A stretch of DNA of 64,000 nt from Euptelea pleiosperma (GCA_035048495.1 CM068553.1:28048978-28112977), one strand, 5' to 3'. Positions 43,601 through 52,890 are shown, numbered from the stretch's first letter. Notes: generated by a model from the letters alone, not told the origin. Numbers and translations are program-made.

Positions 43601-46249
43601 TCCATGTCGAATTAAACTTCCTCAAATTAATTGCAAATTATGACTAAGTAAAGTTTAGGGTGCAGTCAAAGTTTAGTACCCTGTTGAAGTAGTACATTCT
43701 AATTCTATATAGGATTCATTTCCAGTTTGAAGAAATAGTTTGATTTTGTATTTCTTTTAATGTAATGTCCAAAATTTTCAGGCTCCGGTTTTGATTAAGT
43801 ATCCTGCCAGCCTATCAGTGACAGCATACTCATACTTTTTTGGTGCACTTTTTATGGTTGTGACCGGATTACTTTCAACCAACGAGTATACGGACTGGAG
43901 CTTGACACAGTCTGAGCTAGTTGCAGTTTTGTATGCTGTAAGTTTTCAATTCATGTTTTTACTTCCCATATATCACGGTTCAAAAGCTTAGCCAAGTATG
44001 ACCATACAAGAGTTGGAGATGGTTCTGATATTCCCAAGACACATTGAATCCAACTATGCTTGATGTATGCATTATCTTTTGATTTTTACCCTTTGATAAC
44101 ACCATAGGAGCCATAAATATCATGTATTAGCACTATTATGCTAAGGTCGGAAGGTCCATTTCTACTTAGTTTCTATAGATGGGATTCTTTGCAGCAAATG
44201 AATATTGCCTGTTGGATCTTTAGAATTCCAAATTTCCAGTGCAGATACAATTTGTATGCTTATGTAAGGTCTTGATAAGCAGCATCCTAGTTGCCTTGGG
44301 TGCAACATTGAGGTGATCTGGGGATGTCTGGTTTGCATGAACTCCCTCCACATTGGGTCCTAGGCTGCTTGTCTAAAAGGCTAGGCATTCAAATATTGTC
44401 TATAATATCTGCAAGTAGGGGCAGGTGCAGTGTATTCCCCTTCTGTTAGGGGAGATGATTGCTTTTAAAGACTGAAATCTGTTAGGGGAGATGATTGCTT
44501 TTAAAGACTGAAATTATCAACTCCATTTTTTTTTGTCTGATAAAGTGAAAATTATCAAAGCTTCAGGCTCTTGAAAATTGGTTTCTTGCTTAAATTGCTT
44601 CAAGTTCAGATTTCTTTTCACAAAGAGATCAACTTTGCAGAGGTGATACGCTCTTTATGTTTGCGTGTTTGTAAACAATGTTAACTGTCGATTAAAGGGC
44701 GTGACCTGTGTTGCATGGACACTTCCAACCAGTGGACGAATCGCGTGTCCATACATTTGGACACGGATTCGGACGCTGTCACGCCACGGACACTTCAATA
44801 TTTGAATAATTAAAATATTCAAATAAAAAGAGATAATTAATAGATTTTTCCTATAATTATGGTATAAATTAAGATTTCTTTATCTTAGGGATTGTAGAGA
44901 GAAAAAGATAAGATTTTGTTTCTAACTTCCTATAAATAAGGAAAAATCTATTAATTATAGGCTGGACCTATTTGAATAATTAAAATATTCAGCTGAGTCC
45001 CCGAATCCTATTTTTTGGGTTTTGCTGAGTCCGACACCTCATATCTATATCGGATTCTAACACACGTGTCAGCATCAATGCAACACAGGGCGTGACCCTA
45101 ATTTTAGGAAGTACAGGGGATCTTACTAATTCAACCAATTTTCCAGAGGGAGTAGGGGTAGTGCTAAAATGCCCATATTTTTTCTTTCACTTCAACTATG
45201 TGATGTACATTAAAGATACATTAATGAAGACAAAAAAAATATATCATGCAATGCATAAGTTACTTTAATTCCAGTGTTTGATGAATGTTGATACAATGAT
45301 CTTGAAAAATGGAACTCTTTTCTGGTGGGTCATTTCACACATTGATACCCACTTACGTTAATTTTGGTTTGCTTAGAAGTATGGATAAAACAAGTAATCG
45401 TGCTTTCTAAAAAAGTCCTTGAATGGGGAATGTAAAGCTTCTGACTGCCAGTAATGACGATTGGTGGTTTCGTTGTATATGAGCATTGGAAGGCCATTTT
45501 ATATGGGAATCTGTGATTTCATGCACATGGTTCAGAGCTAATGTTTGCCATTTTCTTTTGACTAAGGTTCAGCATCTCACTCACTAGTGCTACATGACAA
45601 CTTGATTGAAATTACACATTGTTTGCCAGGGAATTGTTGCATCTGCTGTTAACTATGGACTCTTGACATGGTCCAATAAGATCTTGGGGCCCTCATTGGT
45701 GGCTCTATATAATCCACTTCAACCTGCTGCCTCTGCCTTTCTGTCAAGAATTTTCGTTGGAAGCCCTATTTATCTTGGAAGGTTATACTCAAAACCCTAA
45801 TCACATCCTTAGTCTGATCAGGACATCTTAACACAATTAATCTCTTTTTTCATGTTTATTAATTATCAAATGATGGTCGGCTATGTGTTGCTTATTAGGC
45901 AACCTACTCTTTTATATTCATTTTTGGTTAATATCCAAATGAAACAGAACTCTCATCTTTTACTGAACAATATGATTGCACTATGTCATGATTGTTTGTG
46001 AGAACTGAAGCTAACTTTATGTAATTTCCATGTGCAAACAGCATTATAGGTGGGTTTCTAATCATTGCTGGTCTTTACATGGTCACCTGGGCATCCTACA
46101 AAGAAAAACAAGCAGCAACGGGGATCATCACCCACATAAGGGATTCCGAACCCCTTGTCCACAGGGACCCACCTCACAACAAGACTTCATACCAGAAAGG
46201 ACACATTTTTCCTGGGCCCTCCACTACATTACCAAAGGCCCTAGATTGA
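25250..46249 (+). CDS. WAT1-related / EamA (DMT superfamily) membrane transporter, five exons
   Basis: Exons are 25250-25629, 25710-25995, 43782-43937, 45630-45781 and 46042-46249; all junctions are GT-AG and phases agree, giving 393 residues. The product is a multi-pass membrane protein with two EamA repeats (about residues 15-150 and 190-345), probably ten helices. Family-typical stretches are [80 protein letters not shown] and [17 protein letters not shown]. The closest relatives I recognise are the Arabidopsis WAT1-related proteins of the At5g45370/At4g19185 type. WAT1 itself acts at the vacuole membrane in auxin export; the substrate here is unknown. Intron 2 is 17786 bp and packed with retrotransposon remains, yet no exon is damaged. 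The start is chosen because ATG 25250 is the first in frame and leads straight into the conserved 'AHGALAMVQ' segment. Confidence 0.93.
25710..25995 (+). CDS. WAT1-related gene, exon 2
   Basis: Acceptor CCATGCAG|, donor CATACAG|GTATAT, ending in phase 0. Encodes [35 protein letters not shown], a hydrophilic loop ([11 protein letters not shown]) and [20 protein letters not shown]. Confidence 0.93.
26746..28300 (-). mobile_element. LINE, 5'-truncated copy (intron 2)
   Basis: The minus-strand 3' end is marked by a poly-A tail (15 T on the plus strand, 26746-26760). Reading right to left gives the RT-to-C-terminus part of a plant L1-type ORF2: [40 protein letters not shown] (28286-28059), the segment with [18 protein letters not shown] and [11 protein letters not shown] (28028-27606), and a zinc-finger RT-associated domain ([38 protein letters not shown]; 27464-27069). 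The front half of ORF2 is missing, as is usual for LINE insertions, and stops and frameshifts separate the parts. Confidence 0.9.
28935..29275. mobile_element. MITE-like element with GTTTCGTCTCG ends
   Basis: The left end reads TTTAAAATATCGTTTCGTCTCG and the right end, read in reverse complement, AGTTCAAAATCACGTTTCATC, imperfect terminal inverted repeats. The interior is AT-rich with no frame. A related half-copy (GAGATGTCTCAACTGAGACG) lies at about 26683-26745, directly where the LINE poly-A tail begins. Confidence 0.55.
29463..32500 (-). mobile_element. LINE relic, RT and zinc-finger part (intron 2)
   Basis: A degraded minus-strand plant L1-type ORF2. From the right: pre-RT region (32427-32149: [28 protein letters not shown]), RT core pieces (near 31800-31700: [19 protein letters not shown]; 31618-31193: [40 protein letters not shown]), palm/thumb (31082-30831: [31 protein letters not shown]), then 30565-30227 and the zinc-finger region to about 29553. 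The YADD-like catalytic block is not seen intact. The endonuclease half is absent and there are many stops. Confidence 0.88.
32596..32808 (+). repeat. 5' LTR of copia element 4
   Basis: Starts TGTTATAAGGGTAG and ends TTTCTACT, followed directly by TGGTATCATAGAAC, a primer site diverged from TGGTATCAGAGC. It contains TAATATAAATAAG (TATA-like, near 32698) and a pyrimidine-rich stretch. No 3' LTR was found. Confidence 0.75.
33661..34155 (+). repeat. Three tandem 166-bp units in the element 4 leader/gag start
   Basis: Units start at 33661, 33827 and 33992 with the same CCTACAATAGCCCTATATTA opening and are almost identical. Each ends with the gag start region (ATGTCTACCACAAATAGCTC). Periods are 166 and 165 bp; the second copy lacks one T in GGGGTTGC. 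Confidence 0.92.
34685..34950. repeat. Palindromic MITE-like module, copy 2 (inside element 4 gag)
   Basis: The left arm has AGCCATGTGGCATATTCTTAG and AAGGATGTTTGGCCCAACC. The right arm has the inverted counterpart GGTCCACCTAGGGACTGCC and CATCTATACGGCCAA. It interrupts the gag relic of element 4. Confidence 0.65.
36400..36700 (-). pseudogene. Gypsy-like element fragment: primer site and gag N-terminus
   Basis: On the minus strand a TTTGGCACCGTTTGTGGGAA block (36681-36700), the usual kind of primer region in plant Ty3/gypsy-like elements, is followed by an ATG at 36636. The frame encodes [14 protein letters not shown], a poly-proline run (14 consecutive G on the plus strand, near 36583-36596) and a helix-forming [20 protein letters not shown]. 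It is cut at about 36400. Confidence 0.6.
36703..38181 (-). repeat. LTR of the gypsy-like element, with a tandem array
   Basis: The LTR spans from the primer site to TGTGGGTACCG (minus strand start at 38181), about 1.48 kb. It contains the 47-bp tandem array at 37277-37880. No second LTR is present in the window. The right boundary adjoins the 3' end of copia element 5. Confidence 0.6.
37277..37880. repeat. 47-bp tandem array with 231-bp higher-order period
   Basis: About 13 units of the form CTTGTCGGGATGAGTTG...GTCATTCCCGTCAAGTATG..GTT, each roughly 40-52 bp. Variant units recur in the same order: the block starting at 37329 is repeated from 37560, including the shortened unit (GCCGTTTGTCGGG), giving a five-unit higher-order repeat of 231 bp. 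Confidence 0.9.
38240..42660 (-). pseudogene. Copia element 5, decayed (gag-protease-integrase-RT-RNase H)
   Basis: Minus-strand relic. Gag (41840-40960: [19 protein letters not shown], zinc knuckle [14 protein letters not shown]), protease ([15 protein letters not shown] at about 40881, D-T-G-A intact), integrase (40391-39786: [58 protein letters not shown]), RT (degraded 39700-39200), RT connection (39196-38861: [39 protein letters not shown]) and RNase H end (38581-38306: [32 protein letters not shown]). It belongs to a copia lineage distinct from elements 1-4. A TATA box (CTATATAAAG, minus, near 42306-42316) marks the promoter of the right LTR, whose outer limit I could not fix. Confidence 0.82.
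42470..42520. repeat. Hexamer microsatellite (CCATGT)n/(CCAAGT)n
   Basis: Two adjoining short arrays, three CCATGT-like then three CCAAGT-like units, within the presumed LTR of element 5. Confidence 0.8.
42661..43781 (+). other. Rest of intron 2 before exon 3
   Basis: Part is probably LTR sequence of element 5 (a diverged inverted relative lies at 49375-49715). The rest is AT-rich with no feature. A 131-codon open frame at 42674-43069 lies in the repetitive part. Confidence 0.45.
43782..43937 (+). CDS. WAT1-related gene, exon 3
   Basis: 156 bp (52 codons, phase 0 on both sides) after the 17.8-kb intron; acceptor TTTTCAG|GCT, donor GCT|GTAAGT. Encodes [20 protein letters not shown] through [10 protein letters not shown] in the second EamA repeat. 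Confidence 0.92.
43938..45629 (+). other. Intron 3 of the WAT1-related gene
   Basis: Contains a 36-bp tandem duplication (44443-44514, CTGTTAGGGGAGATGATTGC... twice) and a 381-bp MITE (44707-45087). The rest is unremarkable AT-rich intron. Confidence 0.7.
44707..45087. mobile_element. MITE with 8-10-bp target duplication
   Basis: The ends are TGTGTTGCAT and ATGCAACACA, with GTGTCC/GTGTCAG continuing the inverted match. Both sides carry GGGCGTGACC (44697-44706 and 45088-45097). Internal inverted arms include ATTTGAATAATTAAAATATT (44799 region and 44970 region). The duplication length points to a Mutator-like or hAT origin. Confidence 0.75.
45630..45781 (+). CDS. WAT1-related gene, exon 4
   Basis: Acceptor TTGCCAG|, donor GGAAG|GTTATA. 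Encodes [20 protein letters not shown] and [20 protein letters not shown], the most conserved part of the family. Confidence 0.93.
46042..46249 (+). CDS. WAT1-related gene, exon 5
   Basis: Acceptor CAAACAG|. Encodes the last helix ([20 protein letters not shown]) and a hydrophilic tail ending PKALD and TGA at 46247. An AATAAA near 46274 could be the polyadenylation signal. Confidence 0.92.
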
Positions 46250-46557
46250 GGAACATATGATGGATTGTGATTAAAATAAAATCTTCCCATAATCATATCT
46301 ATTACAAGTACACTTCATTGAGATAAAATAGCATCTTCCATCATGGCTTTCCTTTTCAGGGTATTTGATTCTTGCAGTTCAACAGAGAAAGCATGCTATC
46401 TAGCTACTAATCTTTTTCTCCTAAGCCGTTATCTTTGTTCCATATCGCTATCTGCTTTCTCCAGTCCAACTTTATTCATATTCTGTCCAAGAAACTTGAA
46501 TAGATGGCTTTGGTGATGTTACTTCCTTGATCAAAGCAGAAGCTGGCCGATTTCTCT

Positions 46558-46860
46558 TTGTTTCTTTGCAGCAGGGATAACCATGGCATCCAAGAAAGTG
46601 GAGAAATCTCAATGTTCCCCCGCGATGTCAGAGCAACCAAGGAATCAGATCAAGGTGGCACAGTGAAACCAGCCCTGAAAAAGGCAGAGCAGAAGCCACG
46701 GGTGCTGAAGGTCCTTTCTTGCGTGCTTGTATCTCATCTCTTGCCATTCTTATTCAAAGTATATCTTATCTGGAGAAGGAAGATGATTTTTAATGTTGAT
46801 AGGATGGATGGTGATGCAGGTCACAGGTCTTGTCAGATTCACACCCCTAAGGTAAACTAA
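46558..46860 (+). other. Possible extra exon downstream of the WAT1-related gene
   Basis: A strong acceptor-like tract (TTTCTCTTTGTTTCTTTGCAG, ending about 46570) precedes a stretch of balanced codon use (QESGEISMFPRDVRATKESD, TVKPALKKAEQKPRVLK) that ends at AAG|GTCC. It could be an alternative 3' exon or an unrelated open frame. No family is recognised. Confidence 0.2.
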
Positions 46861-47578
46861 GGTGTCTTAGTATAGGCTGAGTCTGGGAGAAAGCGTCTTG
46901 ATACATCGACATAGTGGCAGCTCATGCAAATTACAAGTCCCATATGAGTTACAGGAAGCAGAAGCTATACAAATCAGAGCACTGATTGGCCTCTTGTTAC
47001 ATGTTCACAAATGGCAAGACCAATTCTGTTGGAGTAAACTGCCACAGTTAATGATGGCCAAATAATCATTTGCCACCTGCAAGCGAGCTGAACACAATTG
47101 GTTGAAACGCTAGCATGGCATTGCCAAAATTTCTGGTGGCTGTCAAAGCTTGGATAGACACCTGAAGGGTTAAAAGGAATGGACTGGAAGACATGTCTAT
47201 TGCGAAGGTGAAGGAGCCAACCTTCAACATGGTTGCTAATATCAACAGTAGAATCTCGATCAAATTCGAGTAGTGATAGGACACAGGATGAAAAGGTGGA
47301 TTATGGATTCTCTATGTAGGGTGGGAAGTTCGATTTGGTTGACGTTGAGCACACGATGAACAAGTATTAGTGGGAAGCTTGTTGGGGGCCACGAGTTGTA
47401 AGAATGCCTTAATCTTTCATATTTAGGTAGGCAAGCAGGGTGGCCAGTAGGTTAGTGGTTAAGTGTGGGGAGGGATTTTGAACCCAAGTCGTGGTATCAA
47501 TACCCAGCAACTTCACCAAATTACCAAGTAAGCATCTTCAAATCTGGATGGTTTTTCCAAATGGAGTTGGTAGAACTC
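46861..47578. other. Intergenic, no feature seen
   Basis: No convincing gene. A stretch near 47430-47520 (TAGTGGTTAAGTGTGGGG, TTTTGAACCCAAGTCGTGG) resembles common dispersed plant repeat text. Confidence 0.4.
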
Positions 47579-47587
47579 AAATCTGAG

Positions 47588-47850
47588 CAGGGCTGCAATT
47601 CAGGCGGGTTGGTGGTCAAACCTAGACCAACCTGAGCTTCAAGGATATGAGCCCGAGCCCAACCCAACCTGAGGTCGCGCTTAAATTTTTCCAACCCGAG
47701 CCCAACCTGATCAGGTTGGTCGAGTTACTTAAAAAAATTTGATTGTATCGAGGGTGATGTAAGAGGTGACGCCCCTACCGACCAGTGTCCGTCGAAGGGC
47801 TGCAATTCGACCAACGTCGGGTTAAGGCTGCCCAAGTTGCAGCCCTAAAG
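47588..47850. mobile_element. hAT-type MITE
   Basis: The left end is CAGGGCTGCAATTC; the right end in reverse complement is TAGGGCTGCAACTTGGG, i.e. (C/T)AGGGCTGCAA tips as in hAT elements. AAATCTGAG stands on both sides (47579-47587 and 47851-47859), though three bases separate the right copy from the tip. The interior has GAGCCCGAGCCCAACC-type repeats. Confidence 0.65.
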
Positions 47851-48249
47851 AAATCTGAGTGATTGAAATGGATGTAGGCTGTTTTGATAGAGAAATTGCT
47901 AAATGAAGAGATAGGGTAGAGTGAGACGAGTTGATATAGAAGGTTTAGATTTGATAATGGCAATGCCAAGGTTGGAATGCAGTTGAGGGGTTGAAGAGGA
48001 AGTATATTTTTTAGAATGTCAATTTTCAGGGTTGAAAAGATGGTGCATAGGTAAACGGGTTAGAAAGGGGAGGATAGTTGGGGCAAGGGTTCAAGAAGAG
48101 CCCATCTACCAGAAAGATGTGGATTTGCCTCATACAATGTGCCATTAAAGATGCTCAAGCATTTGGTTTCTTCCTCTACGATTCAAGCCTTTTGAGTTAT
48201 CCATGATGTAAGAAGAGACAATATCCGGGATACCAACAAACCCACACCC

Positions 48250-48274
48250 CCCACCCACCCCCCCCCCCCCCCCC
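48250..48274. repeat. Poly-C tract
   Basis: A run dominated by C (CCACCCACC followed by about 18 C). It is likely length-variable and error-prone in assembly. Confidence 0.85.
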
Positions 48275-48442
48275 TTATTCCAGGCTAAGGGGGAAAGAAT
48301 GATGCAACAAAGTTTGCTCCTTGATAACCCTTGAAGTCCATACAACCGCTTCAGTTTATATGTATGGGAATATATAATCATGTACTAGAGGGACTTAATC
48401 CCAAAGCCCCCCAAATTAGTAGGGTTTAATTTCAACAAGGTT

Positions 48443-48888
48443 TTCTAGATATACACCCATTTCCTACACCCAATGCTGGGGCCCACACATCATGGCAGTA
48501 ACAACTCAACATGATCTCCGTGTGGGCCCCACCACTGGGTGTAGGAATTGAATGTAAAAAAATGGGTGTAGCTTGTCATGGCCCAGTCATCCAAGCGCTG
48601 GGTCGAAAATGGCTACCGGGATGCCGAGTGGAGCCGTCGAACAGTAGGCAGGGGGGAGGTAGGCAGGGGAGGGGTACATGAGTTTAGTCCCACATCGGAT
48701 AAGGAAGTGTCCGAGATCCTGGTTATAAGTGGTAAGTTGGACTTTCATAGTAACAACGCGTTTTCCTCCCAAAGAGGGGGAGAGGCAAAGCCGTGCGCTG
48801 GAACATGTGCGGTTGGCTCGTGCGCTTGACAAAGCGGACAATATTGTTACTGTGGTGGGCCCGGGGCGTCACATAGCTCTAGACGAAC
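48443..48888. mobile_element. MITE of the CTACACCCATTT family, split by a solo LTR
   Basis: The left arm is TTCTAGATATACACCCATTT, then CCTACACCCAATG. The right arm in reverse complement is CGTCTAGAGCTACACCCATT. Without the inserted LTR (48574-48873) and one TAGCT copy it is about 140 bp. A longer relative is at 57541-58273. Confidence 0.75.
48574..48873 (+). mobile_element. 300-bp solo LTR with perfect TAGCT duplication
   Basis: Tips are TGTCATGGCCC and GGGGCGTCACA; the flanks are TAGCT at 48569-48573 and 48874-48878. It contains TTTAGTCCCACATCGGATAA, common in plant LTRs, and is GC-richer than its surroundings. It has no coding frame of note; orientation is inferred from the tips. Confidence 0.85.
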
Positions 48889-49374
48889 TTAGGGCATGTT
48901 TGATTTCCAAGTGAGAAAATTACATTTTCCTTTGGAAAACACGACTGTCCATTGTTAGATAGCCATTTTAAATCTGTATAAATTTCCCTACAAAGCTATT
49001 TAAATCTGGATAATTTTTCCTACAAAGCCCGGAATTCATTTTCCATCCAGATAGGTGAGAATTCATTTCCACCCGAGAAAGTGCACCTTCATTTTCTCAC
49101 ATGATTGAAATATGTGTTCTCAATTGCAATCAATCAGCCATTTAACGCATTTCTCAGATGTATTTTCTTGAGAAAATTTTCTGTGTAATCAAACACGCCC
49201 TTAGGTTTTGTGCTTCACTGAGATGTCACCTCATTGGACATCCCGTGTGTTGTAGTACCTCAACTCTTTACTAGATCAGGCTGGCCAGGGTCCCTATTTT
49301 AGGAGTAAATTAAAACTTCACTCATTAGAGGATGATGACCTTAAGGATGTTTGGCCAATTCCTATGTGGTCCTG

Positions 49375-49715
49375 CAAACCAAAAAGTTTGATTTTAAAAC
49401 TGTTTCTGTCCCGAGGACGCGGTTACTTAAACCAAAAGGTAATACTTCATAGGTTAAGGAGTTTTAAACCCAAAACGTTTTTGAGATTCAAAATCAAATC
49501 TCTCTTTTTTAGAGCCAAAACATTAATAACTTTTGAAAAAAAATAAATAAAGAGTAATTTTTGTTCTTTCTCTTCAAATCTTTAATTCCGTATTGCTTGT
49601 GAGGATTCTAGTTTTCACTTATATGTATGAGAGGATTGAGACTCATGAGTGTAGTCTTGGGCATCCCAATTTTTGTCCCCATTGGTACAACCATGCAAAC
49701 CAAATATTATAAATA
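49375..49715 (+). repeat. LTR-like fragment related to element 5, inverted
   Basis: In reverse complement it shares ATATTTGGTTTGCATGGTTG-type text and TTGGGATGCCCAAG with 42590-42700, and the same run of AAACCAAAAGG/CCAAAA motifs. The match is patchy. Confidence 0.5.
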
Positions 49716-50595
49716 CAGATGCGCGCACGCCAAGTAGGGTTGAGTAGGGCGGAGCCGGTGGTAGGGCCTCAAATTTAATTTTTTATATTTTCAAAATACC
49801 CTCGGGCCTACTGACTCAAAAATAACTAGCCATCTAAGTTGCCGCCTTGCCCAACCTTAAACAAAATCCTGGCTCCGCCACTGCATGAGCATTGTCCGTG
49901 TGCACGGTGGTATTATTTTTTCATTGGTCAAAATTGTATCTCGAGTTACATGCAAATCAATTTTAAGTTTTTAGTTAACTAATTATTAAAATAAGTCCAG
50001 TACACTTGACCAATGAAAAAATGACACCACCATGCACCATGACAATGTCCATGGACCCCGGACCATGTGATCGTATTCACGACAATATTTAGAGAGAATA
50101 TTTTTCTAGGGAAATTTTTTTTTTTCAAATTTGTCAAAAAAAAAATCCAAAGATTTTATAGAGGATGAAATAAGAGTGAATGATATAATTAGTTGGTGGG
50201 GGTAGATAGAGAGATATGTAAGTGCATTTATGGTGATGGGTACGGAGATATTATTTGGCAATGTTGCTGGTTATGCCGTTTCTATGGTTGTAGAGATTCG
50301 CTACTACAAATATCATTTAAATTCATATTTTAGATTGAGTTTTGTACAACACACATTTTTTGCATTGCTTACGTAAGTCTAGGGTTTGCATAAATGGAAA
50401 GCTAGCCTTCCAATTATAGATGAGAGAGAGAGAGAGAGACATATAGGCTTCAACTTGTCACGTGGCAGCATGATATTAGGTTTGTTGATTGGGGGCGTTA
50501 CCGTTATTTTCTGGGCGTTTTAACGGTAGATAACGTAATGGGGAGGTTCGAATCCGTTATAACGGCCATTTTTTAAACCATGAGTAGAAAGTCTA

Positions 50596-51061
50596 TCTAT
50601 ACTATTATAAAGCAACAACCGGGGTTGCCACACAAGTGACACAATTAAAGGCCCTCTCTACTTTCAAAGGCAAAACCTTAATTCCCTCATTTAATGTCCC
50701 TTCACAGTTCAGGTTGTCTGGCACGAGAGACAATAGTATAAGCCACGTGGCACTCTTAGAGACCACTGACCTTATGGATGTTTGTCGCATTCCTAGGTGG
50801 ACATATATACTAAATATCAGTCTAATTAGTGATTTCAAACCTTTGGATCTGAGTACCCAAAATATTGCTTGAAATCTATGGTTACAACTCAACCCATGAA
50901 AACGACTCCAATCAAATCCTTACAAACCACTAATCAGGCTGACTTTTTGCATATAGGCCCACCTAGAGATGGGCCAAACATCGATACAGTCAGTGATCTC
51001 TACGAGTGTGCCACGTGTAAGGTGCTTCTATATGTGTAAGGCGCACGTAGTGTTCCCCTAG
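50596..51061 (+). mobile_element. Helitron-like non-autonomous element
   Basis: Starts TCTATACTATTATAAAG after an A and ends CCCCTAG before a T, the A|TC...CTAG|T arrangement of plant Helitrons. The interior holds a palindromic module (about 50741-51017). A short CAC/GTG stem lies 10-15 bp before the end. No Rep/helicase is encoded. Confidence 0.65.
50741..51017. repeat. Palindromic MITE-like module, copy 3
   Basis: Arms AGCCACGTGGCACTCTTAGA and GAGTGTGCCACGTG, with ATGGATGTTTG on the left and GGGCCAAACATCGATAC on the right. It lies inside the Helitron-like element. Confidence 0.7.
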
Positions 51062-51599
51062 TTCTTGATAGATAGTGAAATTATTTTGAAAAGGGTTGTT
51101 ATAGGGTGACCTAACTTTGGAAGAGAGTTTCAGGCTACTTAGAGAATCTAATTTTTGAAAAATAAAACATACAATAGAAAGAGGAAAACCGGTTGATATG
51201 GTCTCCCATCTTAGGGTACACGTGTCACTATTTTATTTGCGTAGGATACTTTTGTGTCCAACCAGTTGGCATGGTCTCCCAATCTTATGTACATGTGTCA
51301 CTATTTTATTAGTGTAGGACATTTTTTGTGTCAAACATCCTTGGACGCTACAATTATACTTTTGGACAAGAAAATCGATATCATCCAACTGAGAAGGACA
51401 TCCCATGGAAGTTGGAACACGCATTTTTAGCAATATTGGCATAAATGGTAAGATAGTTCTCAACTAAAGCCGAAAACTGGGGTTGGGGCACGCAACACGC
51501 CACACGCCACACGCCCACACGCACTTGCCTACAAAAAAAAGACAAAAATACATTATGTACTCCATTAGTAAATGCCCATAAATTTTATTTACATTTCAT

Positions 51600-51860
51600 G
51601 TCATGGCCCATTTCTAGGTGGACCTACATACCAATTAGTTATGAATACCTTTGGATCTGAATACCCCAAATAATGCTCAAAATCCACGGTTAAAAATCAA
51701 CTCCTAAAAATGACTCCAATCGAATGCTTAGAAATCACTAATTGAGCTGACTTTTTTTGCATGTAGGTCCACCTAGGGATGGGCCAACCATCCATACGGT
51801 CAGTGGTCTCTAATAGTGTGCCACGTGTAAGGTGCTTCAATGTGTAAGGGCGTCCCCTAG
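51600..51860. repeat. Palindromic module, copy 4, with Helitron-like 3' end
   Basis: Right arm GGTCCACCTAGGGATGGGCC, CCATCCATACGG and AATAGTGTGCCACGTG; the left arm is partial. It is followed by GGTGCTTCAATGTGTAAGGG and CCCCTAG|T at 51860, as at the end of the previous element. No TC-type start was found. Confidence 0.55.
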
Positions 51861-51861
51861 T

Positions 51862-52513
51862 AACTTTAAAAAAAAAAATTCTTCACTTACTTCGCATAAC
51901 CGGCCAACGCCCTGATTGATGCACACATCTAAAATTTTGTCGTGGATGAGATGGACAACTAAGCCCTTTGGTTTTTTGTGGGTACGACTTGGACATATCG
52001 CTTGGAAAGGAAGCAACATAACAAGATGAGGAATGATAGCTGAAAATTTGTCAAAATAATCTTTATCAACTGCCACACATGCCCGTTAATCCAGGCCGTC
52101 CAACCATGATAGCCAAAATTGCACTGAAAATGATTACCCCCTAAGAAATGCATTTGAGAACACCACAATTCGATAAATAAGAAATTCAATTTTACAAAGC
52201 TCTTGCCCACCATATCATACTGGAAGATCTTTCTTTAATTTGCAGTAAAATATTTTCTACCATTTTTTGAAATTGAAAAAGGATGGAAAGGAAATCGGAT
52301 TTACGTCGTATAGTATAAAACTAGGTATTTCGGACATGTATAATAGAGCACAGTGTTTTAAAACTCGTCGAGTCAACTCGAAACTCGGCTGAATTTCGAG
52401 TTGACTCGAAATAAACTCGAATCGAATAAATTAACAACGGACTTGGTGTGTCGTGTTTCCTGTAAAATACGACGCACCAAGCACATTGTTTTATAATCGA
52501 CGCACCAAATAAG
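51862..52513. other. Intergenic, no gene seen
   Basis: The only notable text is an ACTCGTCGAGTCAACTCGAA palindrome-rich stretch near 52355-52420 and a twice-used GACGCACCAA near 52470-52507. Confidence 0.4.
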
Positions 52514-52890
52514 TTTTTTTTTTTATTAGTCAAAGCTATATTGAAGCAAAAGGAGATCGAGAAGATCTCAAGAATACGAAAAAAAAAAAAAAAGGAGACA
52601 TAAGTAAAGAAAAAAGTTCAACACAAAATTTGATCCATCCTAAACACCATGTCGCTAAAGAAAACGTCTCTCGACTCTTCAAAGATGCTGCCCCAACTAT
52701 AAAGGAGTGCCTTAATAATACTCACTATAACCTCCTGAAGTGAACTTTCCTTACCTTGGAAAGTTCTCATATTCCTTTCTTTCCACACTCCCCACATGAT
52801 TGCTAGTGGCACCATTTTCCAAAGTAGCTTGCCTCTTGCCGACAAATCATGAATATGAGGCCAACTCTCCAATACTGCCCCCATAATAAA
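52514..52890 (-). mobile_element. LINE 3' end, strongly truncated
   Basis: The minus-strand frame 52884-52618 encodes LLWKMVPLAIMWGVWKERNM and RTFQGKE, the C-terminal end of a plant L1-type ORF2 (compare [20 protein letters not shown] at 29800). A poly-T run near 52514-52525 marks the poly-A tail. About 370 bp remain. Confidence 0.8.

Noticed and set aside
48250..48274. Poly-C tract as a functional element
   Set aside because: A simple homopolymer-like tract with no surrounding conserved context; likely slippage.
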